Below, piece after piece: positions 1 through 8,154 of a DNA stretch of 19,151 nt (position 1 is its first letter; each line of letters begins with the position of its first letter). The position numbers and the translations under genes are program-made. Origin of the DNA: Trichomonas tenax (Eukaryota > Parabasalia > Trichomonadida > Trichomonadidae); the NCBI GenBank assembly GCA_023091735.1, contig JALKBU010000974.1, positions 1 through 19,151 of the forward strand. The letters are read 5' to 3'. The notes beneath the pieces were generated by a model that saw nothing but the letters and a program-made list of their open reading frames with translations, did no database searches and had not been told where the DNA came from.

Positions 1-261
1 ATTTGATAGATATATAGACTGTGCCACTTACACCACTGGATAGACAACTATCAATATGTACATGAAAGTACTTTCAAATCGAAAAAATATTGATCAGATA
101 AAAAGTTATGAAGGTCGCGGGACTACAGCGCAGAAGGAAAAATTTTCCCATTTTTAGGCTATTTTTAAGCTTCGCGGGTCGACATTTTTTTTGACGGTAA
201 GAAAAAATCAGGAATATTGCCTTCTTAATCATACGCTGATGTTTGATTTTTAGCCAAGAGG

Positions 262-782
262 ATGCATTGCCCTATCAATGATTATAAGTTTGAAATTTCC
301 GCAAGAAGTGAGATTGTTAGTAATAGCGGAGCTACTCCATTGGTAGTTCACTACTTTAAGAAATGGAAAAGGGATTTCATCAATGAAGAATTTGATCCAA
401 CGAGTTTGTCACTTAACATCCATATTTCCGAAAAAGAAAATAGTAAATATTTTGCCTGCTTATTCAAACTCTATGCTATTCTCATTCTCCAAATTCTCAC
501 AATCATTGAACGAAGCACTCTAAAATTTGGGAATCACGCTAACATCATCTGAACAGAGCCTTGCGATCGGAGATTCAACAGATTGGTATGTTTCGATCAA
601 GTTTCCAAAGTCGACATAACAAAATGTTAATTTAAATCCAGATCAAAAAACAGTAATGGTAATTACAACTGGTCTAAATCTAGCAAGTCAAAATAACCCA
701 GCTGAAGTTATCGATGACTATCATTGATAAAATCATAGATCCCTTTGAGAATTATAAAGACTCAAATGAGGAAAATAATTAA
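262..782 (+). pseudogene. Decayed protein-coding gene of unknown family
   Basis: An ATG at 262 opens a 96-codon frame ending at 552. Protein-like sequence continues in the next frame from about 430 (SEQSLAIGDSTDWYVSIKFP near 545-610, then VNLNPDQKTVMVITTGLNLA after an in-frame TAA). It then shifts to the third frame at about 729 (IIDPFENYKDSNEENN) and ends at TAA 780-782. Two frame changes and one internal stop in about 520 bases indicate a broken gene rather than a 96-residue protein. The product would have been mostly hydrophilic with an acidic C-terminus. I do not recognise the family. An AT-rich A-run follows at about 810-830. The alternative is that only the 96-residue frame is expressed, which I think less likely. 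Confidence 0.45.
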
Positions 783-837
783 CCTCCTCCAAATAATATT
801 TATAGAACACTCTAAAAAAATAATAAATATATAATGC

Positions 838-1680
838 TCAAATTGGCATATCTTGGATTGGTGTGAGAACTGCAAAAGTTGCAGCGAACATTTCTTTTGT
901 GCGGAGACTCTCTGTACCATTTCTCATGACTTCAATCATTTGCGAAAGTGTGTATTTTTCTTTTTGTTTTTCTTCTGGAATAGAAGCAGCCGGTATCCAC
1001 GACGGGCCTACATTGTAATGAAAATTCTCAAAATATGCCTCAACCCATGCACTGTGAAATATTGACAATGATGGAATCCATTTTTTTGTACAATCTATAT
1101 TTATGAATATAACACCTTGATATCTGCCGTTAACCCAAACTTCTAGAGTTGTTGTTTCTGGTGTAGTTCCAAGTGTGAATCCGAAGCCAATATAATCACC
1201 AACGGAAAACCCTGCAAATGGCTTAACACCAGGGTCGTATTCCTCGGGCTTTTTCTTCCTCGAACAGTGATATGCACCGCCCTGGTCCCTAACGCAATAT
1301 CCTTCAGCATCTACGCCAATAGGTGCTTCCATGTCAGCATTTGTAGTCGCGATACCCATTCGGACATGCCCATCGTCTAAATCTCGGCTAGAGAATCGAA
1401 ATTCCCAAAAATATTTACCTGGTTCATCAAATGAACGAGAAGATCGGCACAAACGATAGCCTCCCTCCAGGGTACATTTGTCTCCGTCGAATTTATACTT
1501 TCTTGAGCTTTTATATCGCGATAAAACAATTTTAGATTTGTTTTCTGGGTCTTCGATATTAGGAAGAAGGCGCAAAGCAGCTCTCCTTCGTGCGCCTAGT
1601 TCTTCGAAACGCATTGGAATTGTGCTGCCGAAGAAAGGATCATTAGGATCTGTAATAACAAATGGTTTCTTGTGTGACAT
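838..1680 (-). CDS. Ash2/Bre2-like SPRY-domain protein (candidate COMPASS subunit)
   Basis: A 280-residue protein with one SPRY domain at about 62-226. Three blocks look like the Ash2 type of SPRY domain rather than the B30.2/TRIM type: EPGKYFWEFRFSS (87-99); HVRMG followed by MEAPIGVDAEGYCVRDQGGAYH (105-138), which parallels the Ash2 segment R-LGW...QAPLGYD--SYSWR; and VWVNGRYQGVIF (181-192) with a C-terminal WVEAYFENFHYNVGPSW. In known COMPASS/MLL complexes, Ash2 or Bre2 helps stimulate histone H3K4 methylation, so a nuclear chromatin role is plausible. There is no N-terminal PHD or winged-helix region. The tail (238-280) is charged and helical and might correspond to the Dpy30/Sdc1-binding end, but this is not clear. 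A TCATAAT initiator-like element lies at 1685-1691, directly before ATG 1678-1680, and the motif array at 1694-1822 sits immediately upstream. SPRY domains occur in many proteins, so the Ash2 assignment rests on motif resemblance only. Confidence 0.72.
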   Translation of the reverse strand: MSHKKPFVITDPNDPFFGSTIPMRFEELGARRRAALRLLPNIEDPENKSKIVLSRYKSSRKYKFDGDKCTLEGGYRLCRSSRSFDEPGKYFWEFRFSSRDLDDGHVRMGIATTNADMEAPIGVDAEGYCVRDQGGAYHCSRKKKPEEYDPGVKPFAGFSVGDYIGFGFTLGTTPETTTLEVWVNGRYQGVIFINIDCTKKWIPSLSIFHSAWVEAYFENFHYNVGPSWIPAASIPEEKQKEKYTLSQMIEVMRNGTESLRTKEMFAATFAVLTPIQDMPI

Positions 1681-1684
1681 TGAA

Positions 1685-1691
1685 ATTATGA
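1685..1691 (-). promoter_or_regulatory. Initiator-like element of the SPRY gene
   Basis: The minus strand reads TCATAAT five bases before the start codon, matching the trichomonad initiator pattern TCA-Y-T/A only loosely at the fourth base. The downstream TTTCAATG around the start is a second candidate. If either is used, the repeat array begins immediately upstream of the transcription start. Confidence 0.3.
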
Positions 1692-1693
1692 AA

Positions 1694-1822
1694 TTTACAT
1701 GTCAAATAATATTTTACATGTCATAGCATGGTTAAAAATGTTTACATGTCATTTATTATTTACGTGTTAAATACTATTTACATGTCGGTTAATTTACAGG
1801 TCAAAATTTGTTTTACAAGTCA
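1694..1822. repeat. Array of seven TTTACATGTCA-like motifs
   Basis: Copies start at 1694, 1713, 1741, 1759, 1777, 1793 and 1812. The first three are exact TTTACATGTCA. The others are variants (TTTACGTGTTA at 1759, then last-base C/G, ACAGG and ACAAG changes). Steps are 19, 28, 18, 18, 16 and 19 bases, with unrelated AT-rich spacers. The core ACATGT is palindromic. The array ends within a few bases of the SPRY gene start on the minus strand. A longer array of the same motif is at 16580-16810 and a lone copy is at 11762-11772. It could be a cluster of transcription-factor sites or a degenerate minisatellite. Confidence 0.75.
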
Positions 1823-1953
1823 AATATTTTAATATGTAAAAAAGTTTTTGGGTAAACTTAATACCCATATTGAGAGAAATTATAGCGGTGCTTAGTTTTA
1901 AAATGCAGTTGGGAAAACATTGTTGAAAATGACAAATAAATATATCTTTAGTT

Positions 1954-4179
1954 CTATTGTAACAACTTGGCAACAATAGCCAAGATAACGACGAAAACAG
2001 CTGCAATAATATAAATGTTCGAAACGCCAAGGAATCCCTTCGAGGCAGGCTTTGCACTTCTGGCTGGGATGATGACTTCCTCGCTGATTTGTGGTTCTGC
2101 AGCTTCCTCTTCTTCCTCTTCCTCCTCTTCGACCTGCGCTGGAACCTTTGCTGGGACTTCTGTTACCTTCTCTGGAATCTTTTGTTCGGCTGGCTTCGAC
2201 TCTGGTGCCTTTATTGGCTCCTCGACCGGCTTCTGCTTTGGAAGCAGAACTTGTCCACTGCTACTCGATACAATATCGAATGGTGAAATTGGAACAATGT
2301 TTTCTTCCTCGTTTGGCTGAGACTGAATGTAGATTTCATCTTCTTCTGCTTCCTCTTCGGCCTGCTCGCCATCGTGATTGTTGAACATCTGTTCGTTGCG
2401 ATCCTCTTCCTCGATGCCCAAGAGATCGTTAAGGATCTTGCTCTCATCAGCATGTTCATCTTCATCATCGGACATGTTGTATGTATCGTTTGGCTGCTTG
2501 ACGATTAACGGTGGAGTGAACAACTGGGACTTCTTCTTCTCAACGACAGCATGACCAGTGAGGACTGGGCGCACAACAGTGACAACTGGCTCAATGTTGA
2601 TGTCGCGAGAGACAACTGAAGATGTAAGGAATGACGTATCATCGTTCGATGACTTCTCTTTGACGAATCCTTGGTTGAGCGATGATCCTCTGACTTCCAA
2701 TGCCCCCGGTTGCTGTGGTTGAGTCTGTGACTGTGGTTCATTGAATTTGTTGTTAACAGTGATCTCGATTCCGGATGATGAAATTAAGATCTTTGGCTTA
2801 GCTGGGACCTCGGGTGGAGCAACTGCCTGCTTAGCAGATGGAACTTTAATTCCGAGCTGAGCAGCAATTGATGATAAATCAGTTTGATTAACTTGATGAT
2901 CTGATTTAAGTGCTGGACCTTTGATTTGGACCTTAGCAGCCTGCTCAGCGAATACATCATCGATAGTCTTCAAGTTCTTCTGCTTTGGTAACTGCATTCT
3001 TGGTAAAATTGCTTGTTGTGGGAAATATTCGCGCTGGCTTTCCTCAACCTGTGGTGGAAGCCTCATATCTGTAATGAGTGTTGTCTTTGTGTAGTTTGGT
3101 TGGTCATAATCGTGATAATCAACGACTGGCTTTTCAAATTTCGCGTTGTTGTCGAGATAATCCTGGAGGAGTGATCTCATCTCGATAACACCAACTGTGT
3201 GATTCGTGTTTTGCTTATTTTGCTGCTTTTGATTTTGGCCGTTTGATTGTTTTTGGTTGTAATTTTGCTGTTGACCATTCTTCTGCTTCTGATTTCCATT
3301 TTGCTGTGAATTTTGATTACGCGGACTATGACTCGTTTGCGCAAGTTGTTCACGTTGATATGGATTTATATACATTCCGTTCTGAACATTTTGGTTGTTC
3401 TGTGTGTTCGGGCGGTATGAATTTTGCTGCTGATTTCTGCGAGGTGTATCTTGTCCTGGTTTGAAGTTCTGGCCATTTTGATTTTGTTTAATATTTTGTG
3501 GATTTAACTTAGGTGCATTTTGTGGCTGTGATTTCGGCTGCTTATCGTTAAGTTGCTTGTTTTGGTTCGGTTTGTTATCCTGTTTCTTCGTATTTTGATT
3601 CTTCTTATTATTCTGGTTTTGATTCTGCTGCATCCTGCTGTCTGTCTGAATAACAGAATTGATCTCTGCTTCGGACAAGAGCAACTTATTCGCGTCTGGT
3701 CTGTATACCTCAAATTTGTTTGTTACCTTCTTGTCTTCGAGAATAACGATAGCGTTGAGATCTGGATCATCAACCAACTCTTCGTCGACATCAACCTTAG
3801 CCTGTGATTGAGGTTTCTGTTTTGGCTGCTTCTTTTTTTGAGGCTTTGGAGCTCCTTGGTTGTTTATGACAACCTTTGTTGTGAGTTCTGGATCATCAAG
3901 TAATTCATCGTCCGGATTCACAGCTGTAACTGCAGAATTGTTATTAATTACAACTTTTGTTGTGAAATCTGGATCGTCGTCGAGCTCTTCGTCATCTTTG
4001 AGATTGGGCACTGGCTTTCCTTCAGTAAGAACGATTTTTGTTGTATAATCGTCGTCAGACAACAATTCTTCGTCGTCTTCGTTCTTTTTATTGGCTTGGT
4101 TCTGAGCGGATTTCTTGTATGGCCTGAATTTGTTGAAATTTTGCTTGTTTTTAAGTGATCCGACCTTATTTTGCTCCAT
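1954..4179 (-). CDS. Q/N-rich, tail-anchored protein with four acidic repeats
   Basis: A 741-residue protein of unknown function. The N-terminus (1-35) is basic. Four repeats follow at about 36-51, 62-80, 89-107 and 131-147, with the pattern D-D/E-E-L-x-x-D-P-D/E-x-T-T-K-V-V-I-N. The second and third are nearly identical and the fourth has lost TTK. Residues 183-331 are almost entirely Q, N, K, G and P, so likely disordered. The middle has two more ordered stretches (about 330-400, 415-470). The C-terminal third is acidic, including a run of nine Glu near 684-692. The last about 21 residues (NIYIIAAVFVVILAIVAKLLQ) are one hydrophobic segment ending at the stop, which fits a tail-anchored protein facing the cytosol on the ER, hydrogenosome or another membrane. 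There is no signal peptide. The start has a TCATTTC initiator-like element at 4198-4204. The target membrane cannot be told from sequence. Confidence 0.8.
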   Translation of the reverse strand: MEQNKVGSLKNKQNFNKFRPYKKSAQNQANKKNEDDEELLSDDDYTTKIVLTEGKPVPNLKDDEELDDDPDFTTKVVINNNSAVTAVNPDDELLDDPELTTKVVINNQGAPKPQKKKQPKQKPQSQAKVDVDEELVDDPDLNAIVILEDKKVTNKFEVYRPDANKLLLSEAEINSVIQTDSRMQQNQNQNNKKNQNTKKQDNKPNQNKQLNDKQPKSQPQNAPKLNPQNIKQNQNGQNFKPGQDTPRRNQQQNSYRPNTQNNQNVQNGMYINPYQREQLAQTSHSPRNQNSQQNGNQKQKNGQQQNYNQKQSNGQNQKQQNKQNTNHTVGVIEMRSLLQDYLDNNAKFEKPVVDYHDYDQPNYTKTTLITDMRLPPQVEESQREYFPQQAILPRMQLPKQKNLKTIDDVFAEQAAKVQIKGPALKSDHQVNQTDLSSIAAQLGIKVPSAKQAVAPPEVPAKPKILISSSGIEITVNNKFNEPQSQTQPQQPGALEVRGSSLNQGFVKEKSSNDDTSFLTSSVVSRDINIEPVVTVVRPVLTGHAVVEKKKSQLFTPPLIVKQPNDTYNMSDDEDEHADESKILNDLLGIEEEDRNEQMFNNHDGEQAEEEAEEDEIYIQSQPNEEENIVPISPFDIVSSSSGQVLLPKQKPVEEPIKAPESKPAEQKIPEKVTEVPAKVPAQVEEEEEEEEEAAEPQISEEVIIPARSAKPASKGFLGVSNIYIIAAVFVVILAIVAKLLQ

Positions 4180-4197
4180 TTTCTCAAAAAAATATAC

Positions 4198-4204
4198 GAA
4201 ATGA
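4198..4204 (-). promoter_or_regulatory. Initiator-like element TCATTTC
   Basis: The minus strand reads TCATTTC about 19 bases before the ATG at 4177-4179, the usual spacing of trichomonad initiators. A perfect 10-bp palindrome, ACACGCGTGT (4254-4263), lies about 50 bases further upstream and is GC-rich for this region, so it may be a factor-binding site. Confidence 0.45.
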
Positions 4205-4269
4205 CAGAAATTTCAGGTCGCTGTTTTGTCACGTTTTTGGCGATTCTTCGTTTACACGCGTGTGCCTGA

Positions 4270-4930
4270 GTTATTTTGATTATATTTTTTGAATTGATTA
4301 TCGAACAATACTTTACAATGTTTTTTGACATTTGTCAGGAAATTATTTTCATTTATTTCTGTGTTGGCTATATTCTATGATTGATTTTTAGGTGGTTTAT
4401 ATCATAATAATGTCAAAAGTCAATTTCTGACTTTGAATTGTTTTCATTGTTTGTAATTTACTGATTTACTGTTGGCTATATGAAAGCCAATAGAAACTTC
4501 ATTCGAACTCTGTTGACTCATTTCCTTTAATCCCACAAAATCAGCAAAAAAATATATTTTGTGTTTTTGAAATCATTTAATTCACTATCTTCATTTTGAG
4601 GATTAGCATTCCATTGATGTGTATATACTCTGCTTCATAAGTTTATACTTTATTATGAAATTTATTTTATTCGAACAAATTTATCTCACATATATTGCTC
4701 ATCAATCTAAAATTGAAAATAATTTAACAAGTTTATGTTAACAATAGCATTAAATATGTATTATATGCTAAATTATTAATCTCTTAAATATTTTTTGCTA
4801 CACAATCCGATAAACAAATTATCGGTTGCCTAGAAATTCTTTAATCAGTATTGCCTTCAATGTGGAATCAAAGAAGAAAAACATATAAGATATTAAATAT
4901 TGTTACCGAGTGTAATAATCGTAAAAGATT
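4270..4930. other. Intergenic AT-rich region with one short hairpin
   Basis: No supported gene. At 4807-4825 there is a perfect 7-bp stem (CCGATAA/TTATCGG) with a 5-base loop, about 105 bases past the stop of the minus-strand helical-repeat gene. It could be a 3'-end element or chance. The rest is AT-rich without repeats I could see. Confidence 0.4.
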
Positions 4931-5824
4931 TTACTTAGATAACTCTTTGAGAAGCTGTGCAAATCTCTCAACAGTGCGCTGTTCTGTTGGAATCTTTGCA
5001 ACCTGGTTACGGATATATGCAGCTCGGTCTGGAGCGATAAGGGCGATACGCATAAGGAGGCAGGCCTGTGGGCCGTTCTTCGGGATGTGATCAACGTCCC
5101 ACATCTTGAGGCCCTGTGGATGTTCTGTTGTGATGCGAAGGAAGAGCCAAATCATACGCCAGAGTGTAGCTGGCTTCTTCTGGATGTAAACGTGCTCGGA
5201 AAGAGCGATTTGGATGATAGCAAGTGTGACATTAGACTCGAACAAGCGCTGAACATTCTCTGGTGTGTCGAGAAGTCCTGGGATATCCATAAAATCGAGG
5301 AATGACTCGAAAATCTGTGACTGGAAAGCAACAGAGTGATACAAGCAGAATGGCTGAGCTGGTGAAGCAGCCGCACCGACGATGAGGATCAATGGCTTAA
5401 CGAGCTTTGGGAGCAATGGAAGAATTGCCTCTGGCTTGCGTAAACCGATATTTGTGATTGCAATCAAAGCGAAGCATTGCTCAATTTCTTCTTCACCGAG
5501 GAAGAGATTGATGAGTGGTTCAATGAACTTAGAAACATCTGGAACTTCCTTGCATTTCTCGATAATTGTTCCAATCAAGAGCGCAGCCTTCGCGCGAAGG
5601 AATGGCTCCCAAAGAACGAAGTAGTTATCTGTAATATCGACACCTGGCTCACGAGAGTAGTCAATAACATTGCGCTCGAGGAGATTCTTGCCCAAGAATG
5701 GAAGAAGTTTCTCAAGGACTGATGTGTCGGCGTAGTCGGCCTGAAGGAGTGTATCGAAGCAACGTGCGAGTGCTGCGACTTCGCTTCCTGGAGTGATATT
5801 GGCAACAGCTGTCGCTGGATCCAT
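4931..5824 (-). CDS. Helical-repeat (HEAT/ARM-like) protein, function unknown
   Basis: A 297-residue protein without signal peptide or membrane segment. It consists of amphipathic helix pairs, for example SVLEKLLPFLGKNLLER (35-51), FLRAKAALLIGTIIEKC (75-91), IEQCFALIAITNIGLRK (114-130), ILPLLPKLVKPLILIVG (134-150) and ATLWRMIWLFLRITTEH (219-235). This spacing fits HEAT or armadillo-type alpha-solenoids used as protein-binding scaffolds. The N-terminus begins MDPATAVANITPGSE. No catalytic motif is visible. The start at 5822-5824 is supported by a TCATCTG element at 5847-5853, 23 bases upstream. Codon use is more GC-rich than in flanking genes, which may mean good expression. I infer a cytosolic adaptor. 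The exact family is not recognised. Confidence 0.7.
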   Translation of the reverse strand: MDPATAVANITPGSEVAALARCFDTLLQADYADTSVLEKLLPFLGKNLLERNVIDYSREPGVDITDNYFVLWEPFLRAKAALLIGTIIEKCKEVPDVSKFIEPLINLFLGEEEIEQCFALIAITNIGLRKPEAILPLLPKLVKPLILIVGAAASPAQPFCLYHSVAFQSQIFESFLDFMDIPGLLDTPENVQRLFESNVTLAIIQIALSEHVYIQKKPATLWRMIWLFLRITTEHPQGLKMWDVDHIPKNGPQACLLMRIALIAPDRAAYIRNQVAKIPTEQRTVERFAQLLKELSK

Positions 5825-5846
5825 TTATTTTTTGATAAATGTAGCC

Positions 5847-5853
5847 AGATGAA
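5847..5853 (-). promoter_or_regulatory. Initiator-like element TCATCTG
   Basis: The minus strand reads TTCATCTG 23 bases before the start codon of the helical-repeat gene, matching the trichomonad TCA-Y-T core and position. Confidence 0.45.
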
Positions 5854-5859
5854 TTGATC

Positions 5860-6284
5860 TTTCTTTTCCTATATCTGGTATCTATTCATAGACCATTATG
5901 CAAATATAACGAAATTTTGGCTTTACCTCATTAATAATCAAATATTTGGAATTTTTTTCATTATTTAAAGGCTCTAACCATTACCATTATCTAACACTAG
6001 CTCTGCACTTCAATTTCCTTTTATGCTATAAGTTAAATCATGTTTATATATCAAGTACTTATTAAATCAAATAATCAAAGCTACATCTATATGAAAATCG
6101 ATCCCTAGATATTGTGCATATCGCTGTATAGTATCCAAGAAACATTATATGCGAAGATATATTTTTGTTTTCTAATTTTGATTTCCAATCCATTGTGATC
6201 GTGAAATGAGCTAGAAATTTCATGAAAATAGTATATTTATCATTCAATGAGTTTGGCAAATTATTAAAATAACAAACAATATTA
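5860..6284. other. Intergenic region, no gene seen
   Basis: An AT-rich spacer between two minus-strand genes. The only open frame (6062-6322, minus) overlaps the 3' end of the isochorismatase-like gene and has no protein-like composition. No repeat or RNA gene was recognised. Confidence 0.5.
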
Positions 6285-7238
6285 TTATATGGTTTTGAAG
6301 ATCCTAATTTGGGAGTCAGCATTCAAATAACCTACAGCATGGTTTTTGAGTTTAAGATGTCTGATTGTCTTTATAAATTCTGTATGAGTTAAATAATATG
6401 CTTCTCTTTGTGATAACTCTTTCAATTTAGATTTGATATAGCTCGAGTGGTTTTTGAATCTATTTTTCTGTAGCTCATAAACATAATTAGAATCAACAAG
6501 ATCAGATAAAACAATCGGAACTAAATTGGACTGAACGACGTTGTCTACAAGCTGAAATATATCATAATCAAGGTTATTGCCAGCAATCAATACGTATTTT
6601 CCTCCTAGACCGTAAACAGCATTCGCAAAATCTGATTTTTCTGTTATAAATGCGTCTCTTACAAATCTTGCTAATTGTGGATGTATTTCTGGTTTAATTT
6701 CTGAAGTATTTTGGTTTTCAATATCCAGATACATGCATTTACCAACAACTTCGGAGTAAACTTTATTTGTTCTCTTTTTGTTCGAGAATTTTTCATATGT
6801 ATTAACTCTCAATCCTCCTTCTATGGCTTTGAAGCCACGAATTCTCTGCGTATCTAATGAATTAATTTCACGTGGATAAGTAAATTGAATAACTGGCATT
6901 TTGAAAACGTGAGCGAGTTGAATAAGTTTGTTTATAAGCGGTACAATGTATACCAATCGGTCTGATGAATAAATACATTGATTATTAGGAATTAAATGAA
7001 CTGCGAGAAGAATTTGGTGCGCATCAATAGTTATATTGATTCGCTTTTCGTTTTTGTATACTGTCAAGTTGAATAATTTCGGTTTATATGGATCTGGTGG
7101 GAAACTATTTCGATTTGGAATTAATGTTAAACAAGCAATAGTGATAACAGCTGTGAGAAGTCCAACAACAATCTGAAGCATGCGGAAATAGTTGATTGGA
7201 AGAGGCCTAACATGCGGTCTTTTTGGAAGATGCTTCAT
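6285..7238 (-). CDS. Membrane-anchored isochorismatase-fold protein, catalytic residues lost
   Basis: A 317-residue protein. A short basic N-terminus (KHLPKRPHVRPLP) precedes a hydrophobic segment at about 20-40, giving a type II membrane anchor. Residues 74-250 follow the isochorismatase/cysteine-hydrolase fold: strand HQILLAVHLIPNN (74-86); LVYIVPLINKLIQLAHVFKMPVIQFTYP (95-122), resembling the family's V-P-x-I-N-x-L...G-I-P-V-I stretch; then FITEKSDFANAV (197-208); and YVLIAGNNLDYDIFQLVDNVVQSNLVPIVLSD (215-246). By this alignment the usual catalytic Asp is His81, the Lys is kept (Lys201) and the nucleophilic Cys is Asp226, so hydrolase activity is unlikely. I infer a pseudoenzyme acting as a binding or structural protein at an endomembrane or the cell surface. 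An initiator-like TCATTAT lies at 7257-7263. An overlapping out-of-frame ATG four bases upstream could affect initiation. Confidence 0.68.
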   Translation of the reverse strand: MKHLPKRPHVRPLPINYFRMLQIVVGLLTAVITIACLTLIPNRNSFPPDPYKPKLFNLTVYKNEKRINITIDAHQILLAVHLIPNNQCIYSSDRLVYIVPLINKLIQLAHVFKMPVIQFTYPREINSLDTQRIRGFKAIEGGLRVNTYEKFSNKKRTNKVYSEVVGKCMYLDIENQNTSEIKPEIHPQLARFVRDAFITEKSDFANAVYGLGGKYVLIAGNNLDYDIFQLVDNVVQSNLVPIVLSDLVDSNYVYELQKNRFKNHSSYIKSKLKELSQREAYYLTHTEFIKTIRHLKLKNHAVGYLNADSQIRIFKTI

Positions 7239-7256
7239 CCATCAACTCTTCAACTA

Positions 7257-7263
7257 TAATGAT
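7257..7263 (-). promoter_or_regulatory. Initiator-like element TCATTAT
   Basis: The minus strand reads ACATCATTATAG with the TCATTAT core 19 bases before the start codon of the isochorismatase-like gene. Confidence 0.45.
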
Positions 7264-7689
7264 GTCATTAGACTCAAATCCATAATCAAACCAATAACGA
7301 TATTAAAATCTCCAATAAAACTTATTAATGAAAATATTATTATATTATTCTTCCAAATTATGCCAGCATCATATTTTTGGTCTATTGTTGCTCCTTTATG
7401 CTGTTTTAATTTTTCAAAATCGTTTTTTTTTTCAGTAGTTTTTTTGAGTTTTAAGAAAAACGCCATCAAAAAATGTACTATAATGTCAGAATCTTTATTC
7501 CAAAAAATTTTGGATAAAAACTGGATGAGATGTTTCTAGGGACTTTGCAGTAAGGGGGGTGATTTCTAGCAAAAAATATTAAACATTCATTTATATTTTC
7601 TATATTAATAGCGTTATGCTTTGCTGATTATGAGATTATTCAATGGATAATTGCGATATAAAGATTTCCCAAGGAAGGAATCTCAAGCA

Positions 7690-8010
7690 GCAATTTGATT
7701 AAAAATGAAATTAATATTCTATAACCATCATTATAGCTTTGAGGAAGCACCATAAAATCGATTTTTAAGAAAATTAACAATTATATTCTACCTCAATCAA
7801 CAAATTATAAAATATTGATAAAATATCAATGATTATCCTTATAGCTTTATGAAAACACCTTAAAAGTTATTTTCTAGAATATGTACAATGTTTTTATGGT
7901 TCGATCAACAAATTTATTGATTTTGATAAATATTCGATAAATATGATTATAGCTTGATACAAACATCTTCAAACAAAATTTCTTAAACATTTATAATAAT
8001 ATTATGTCAA
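7690..8010. repeat. Decayed tandem repeat, period 108 bp, upstream of the kinase gene
   Basis: The marker TTATAGCTT recurs at 7731, 7839 and 7947, exactly 108 bases apart. ATCAACAAATT recurs at 7796 and 7904, again 108 apart. Between these marks only part of the sequence is alike, so this is an old triplication. It ends about 140 bases before the Polo-like kinase start. No coding potential was seen. Confidence 0.6.
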
Positions 8011-8154
8011 AACACGAGCTTTAAGCAATTTTCGAGAATTTCAACTTCATTTCTTCATATTTTTCACCAAATTTAAGCCACAAAGTAAGAGTAGACGTGT
8101 TTAAAGCGATGTTTAAAGTTTGCAATTTTTTTAAAAAAATAAACAGCCCGCCAG

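Noticed and set aside
1694..1822. CRISPR-like regular array
   Set aside because: Repeats are only 11 bases, imperfect, with spacers of 5-17 bases, and the genes are eukaryotic. It does not meet any CRISPR form.
2015..4048. Long plus-strand open frames rich in Ser, Leu or Phe opposite the 741-residue gene
   Set aside because: They are antisense readings of Glu, Gln and Asp codon runs of the minus-strand gene. The composition is fully explained by it.
7192..7539. 115-residue plus-strand frame overlapping the start of the isochorismatase-like gene
   Set aside because: It overlaps antisense with the real gene, then consists of Ile/Phe/Lys typical of AT-rich spacer.
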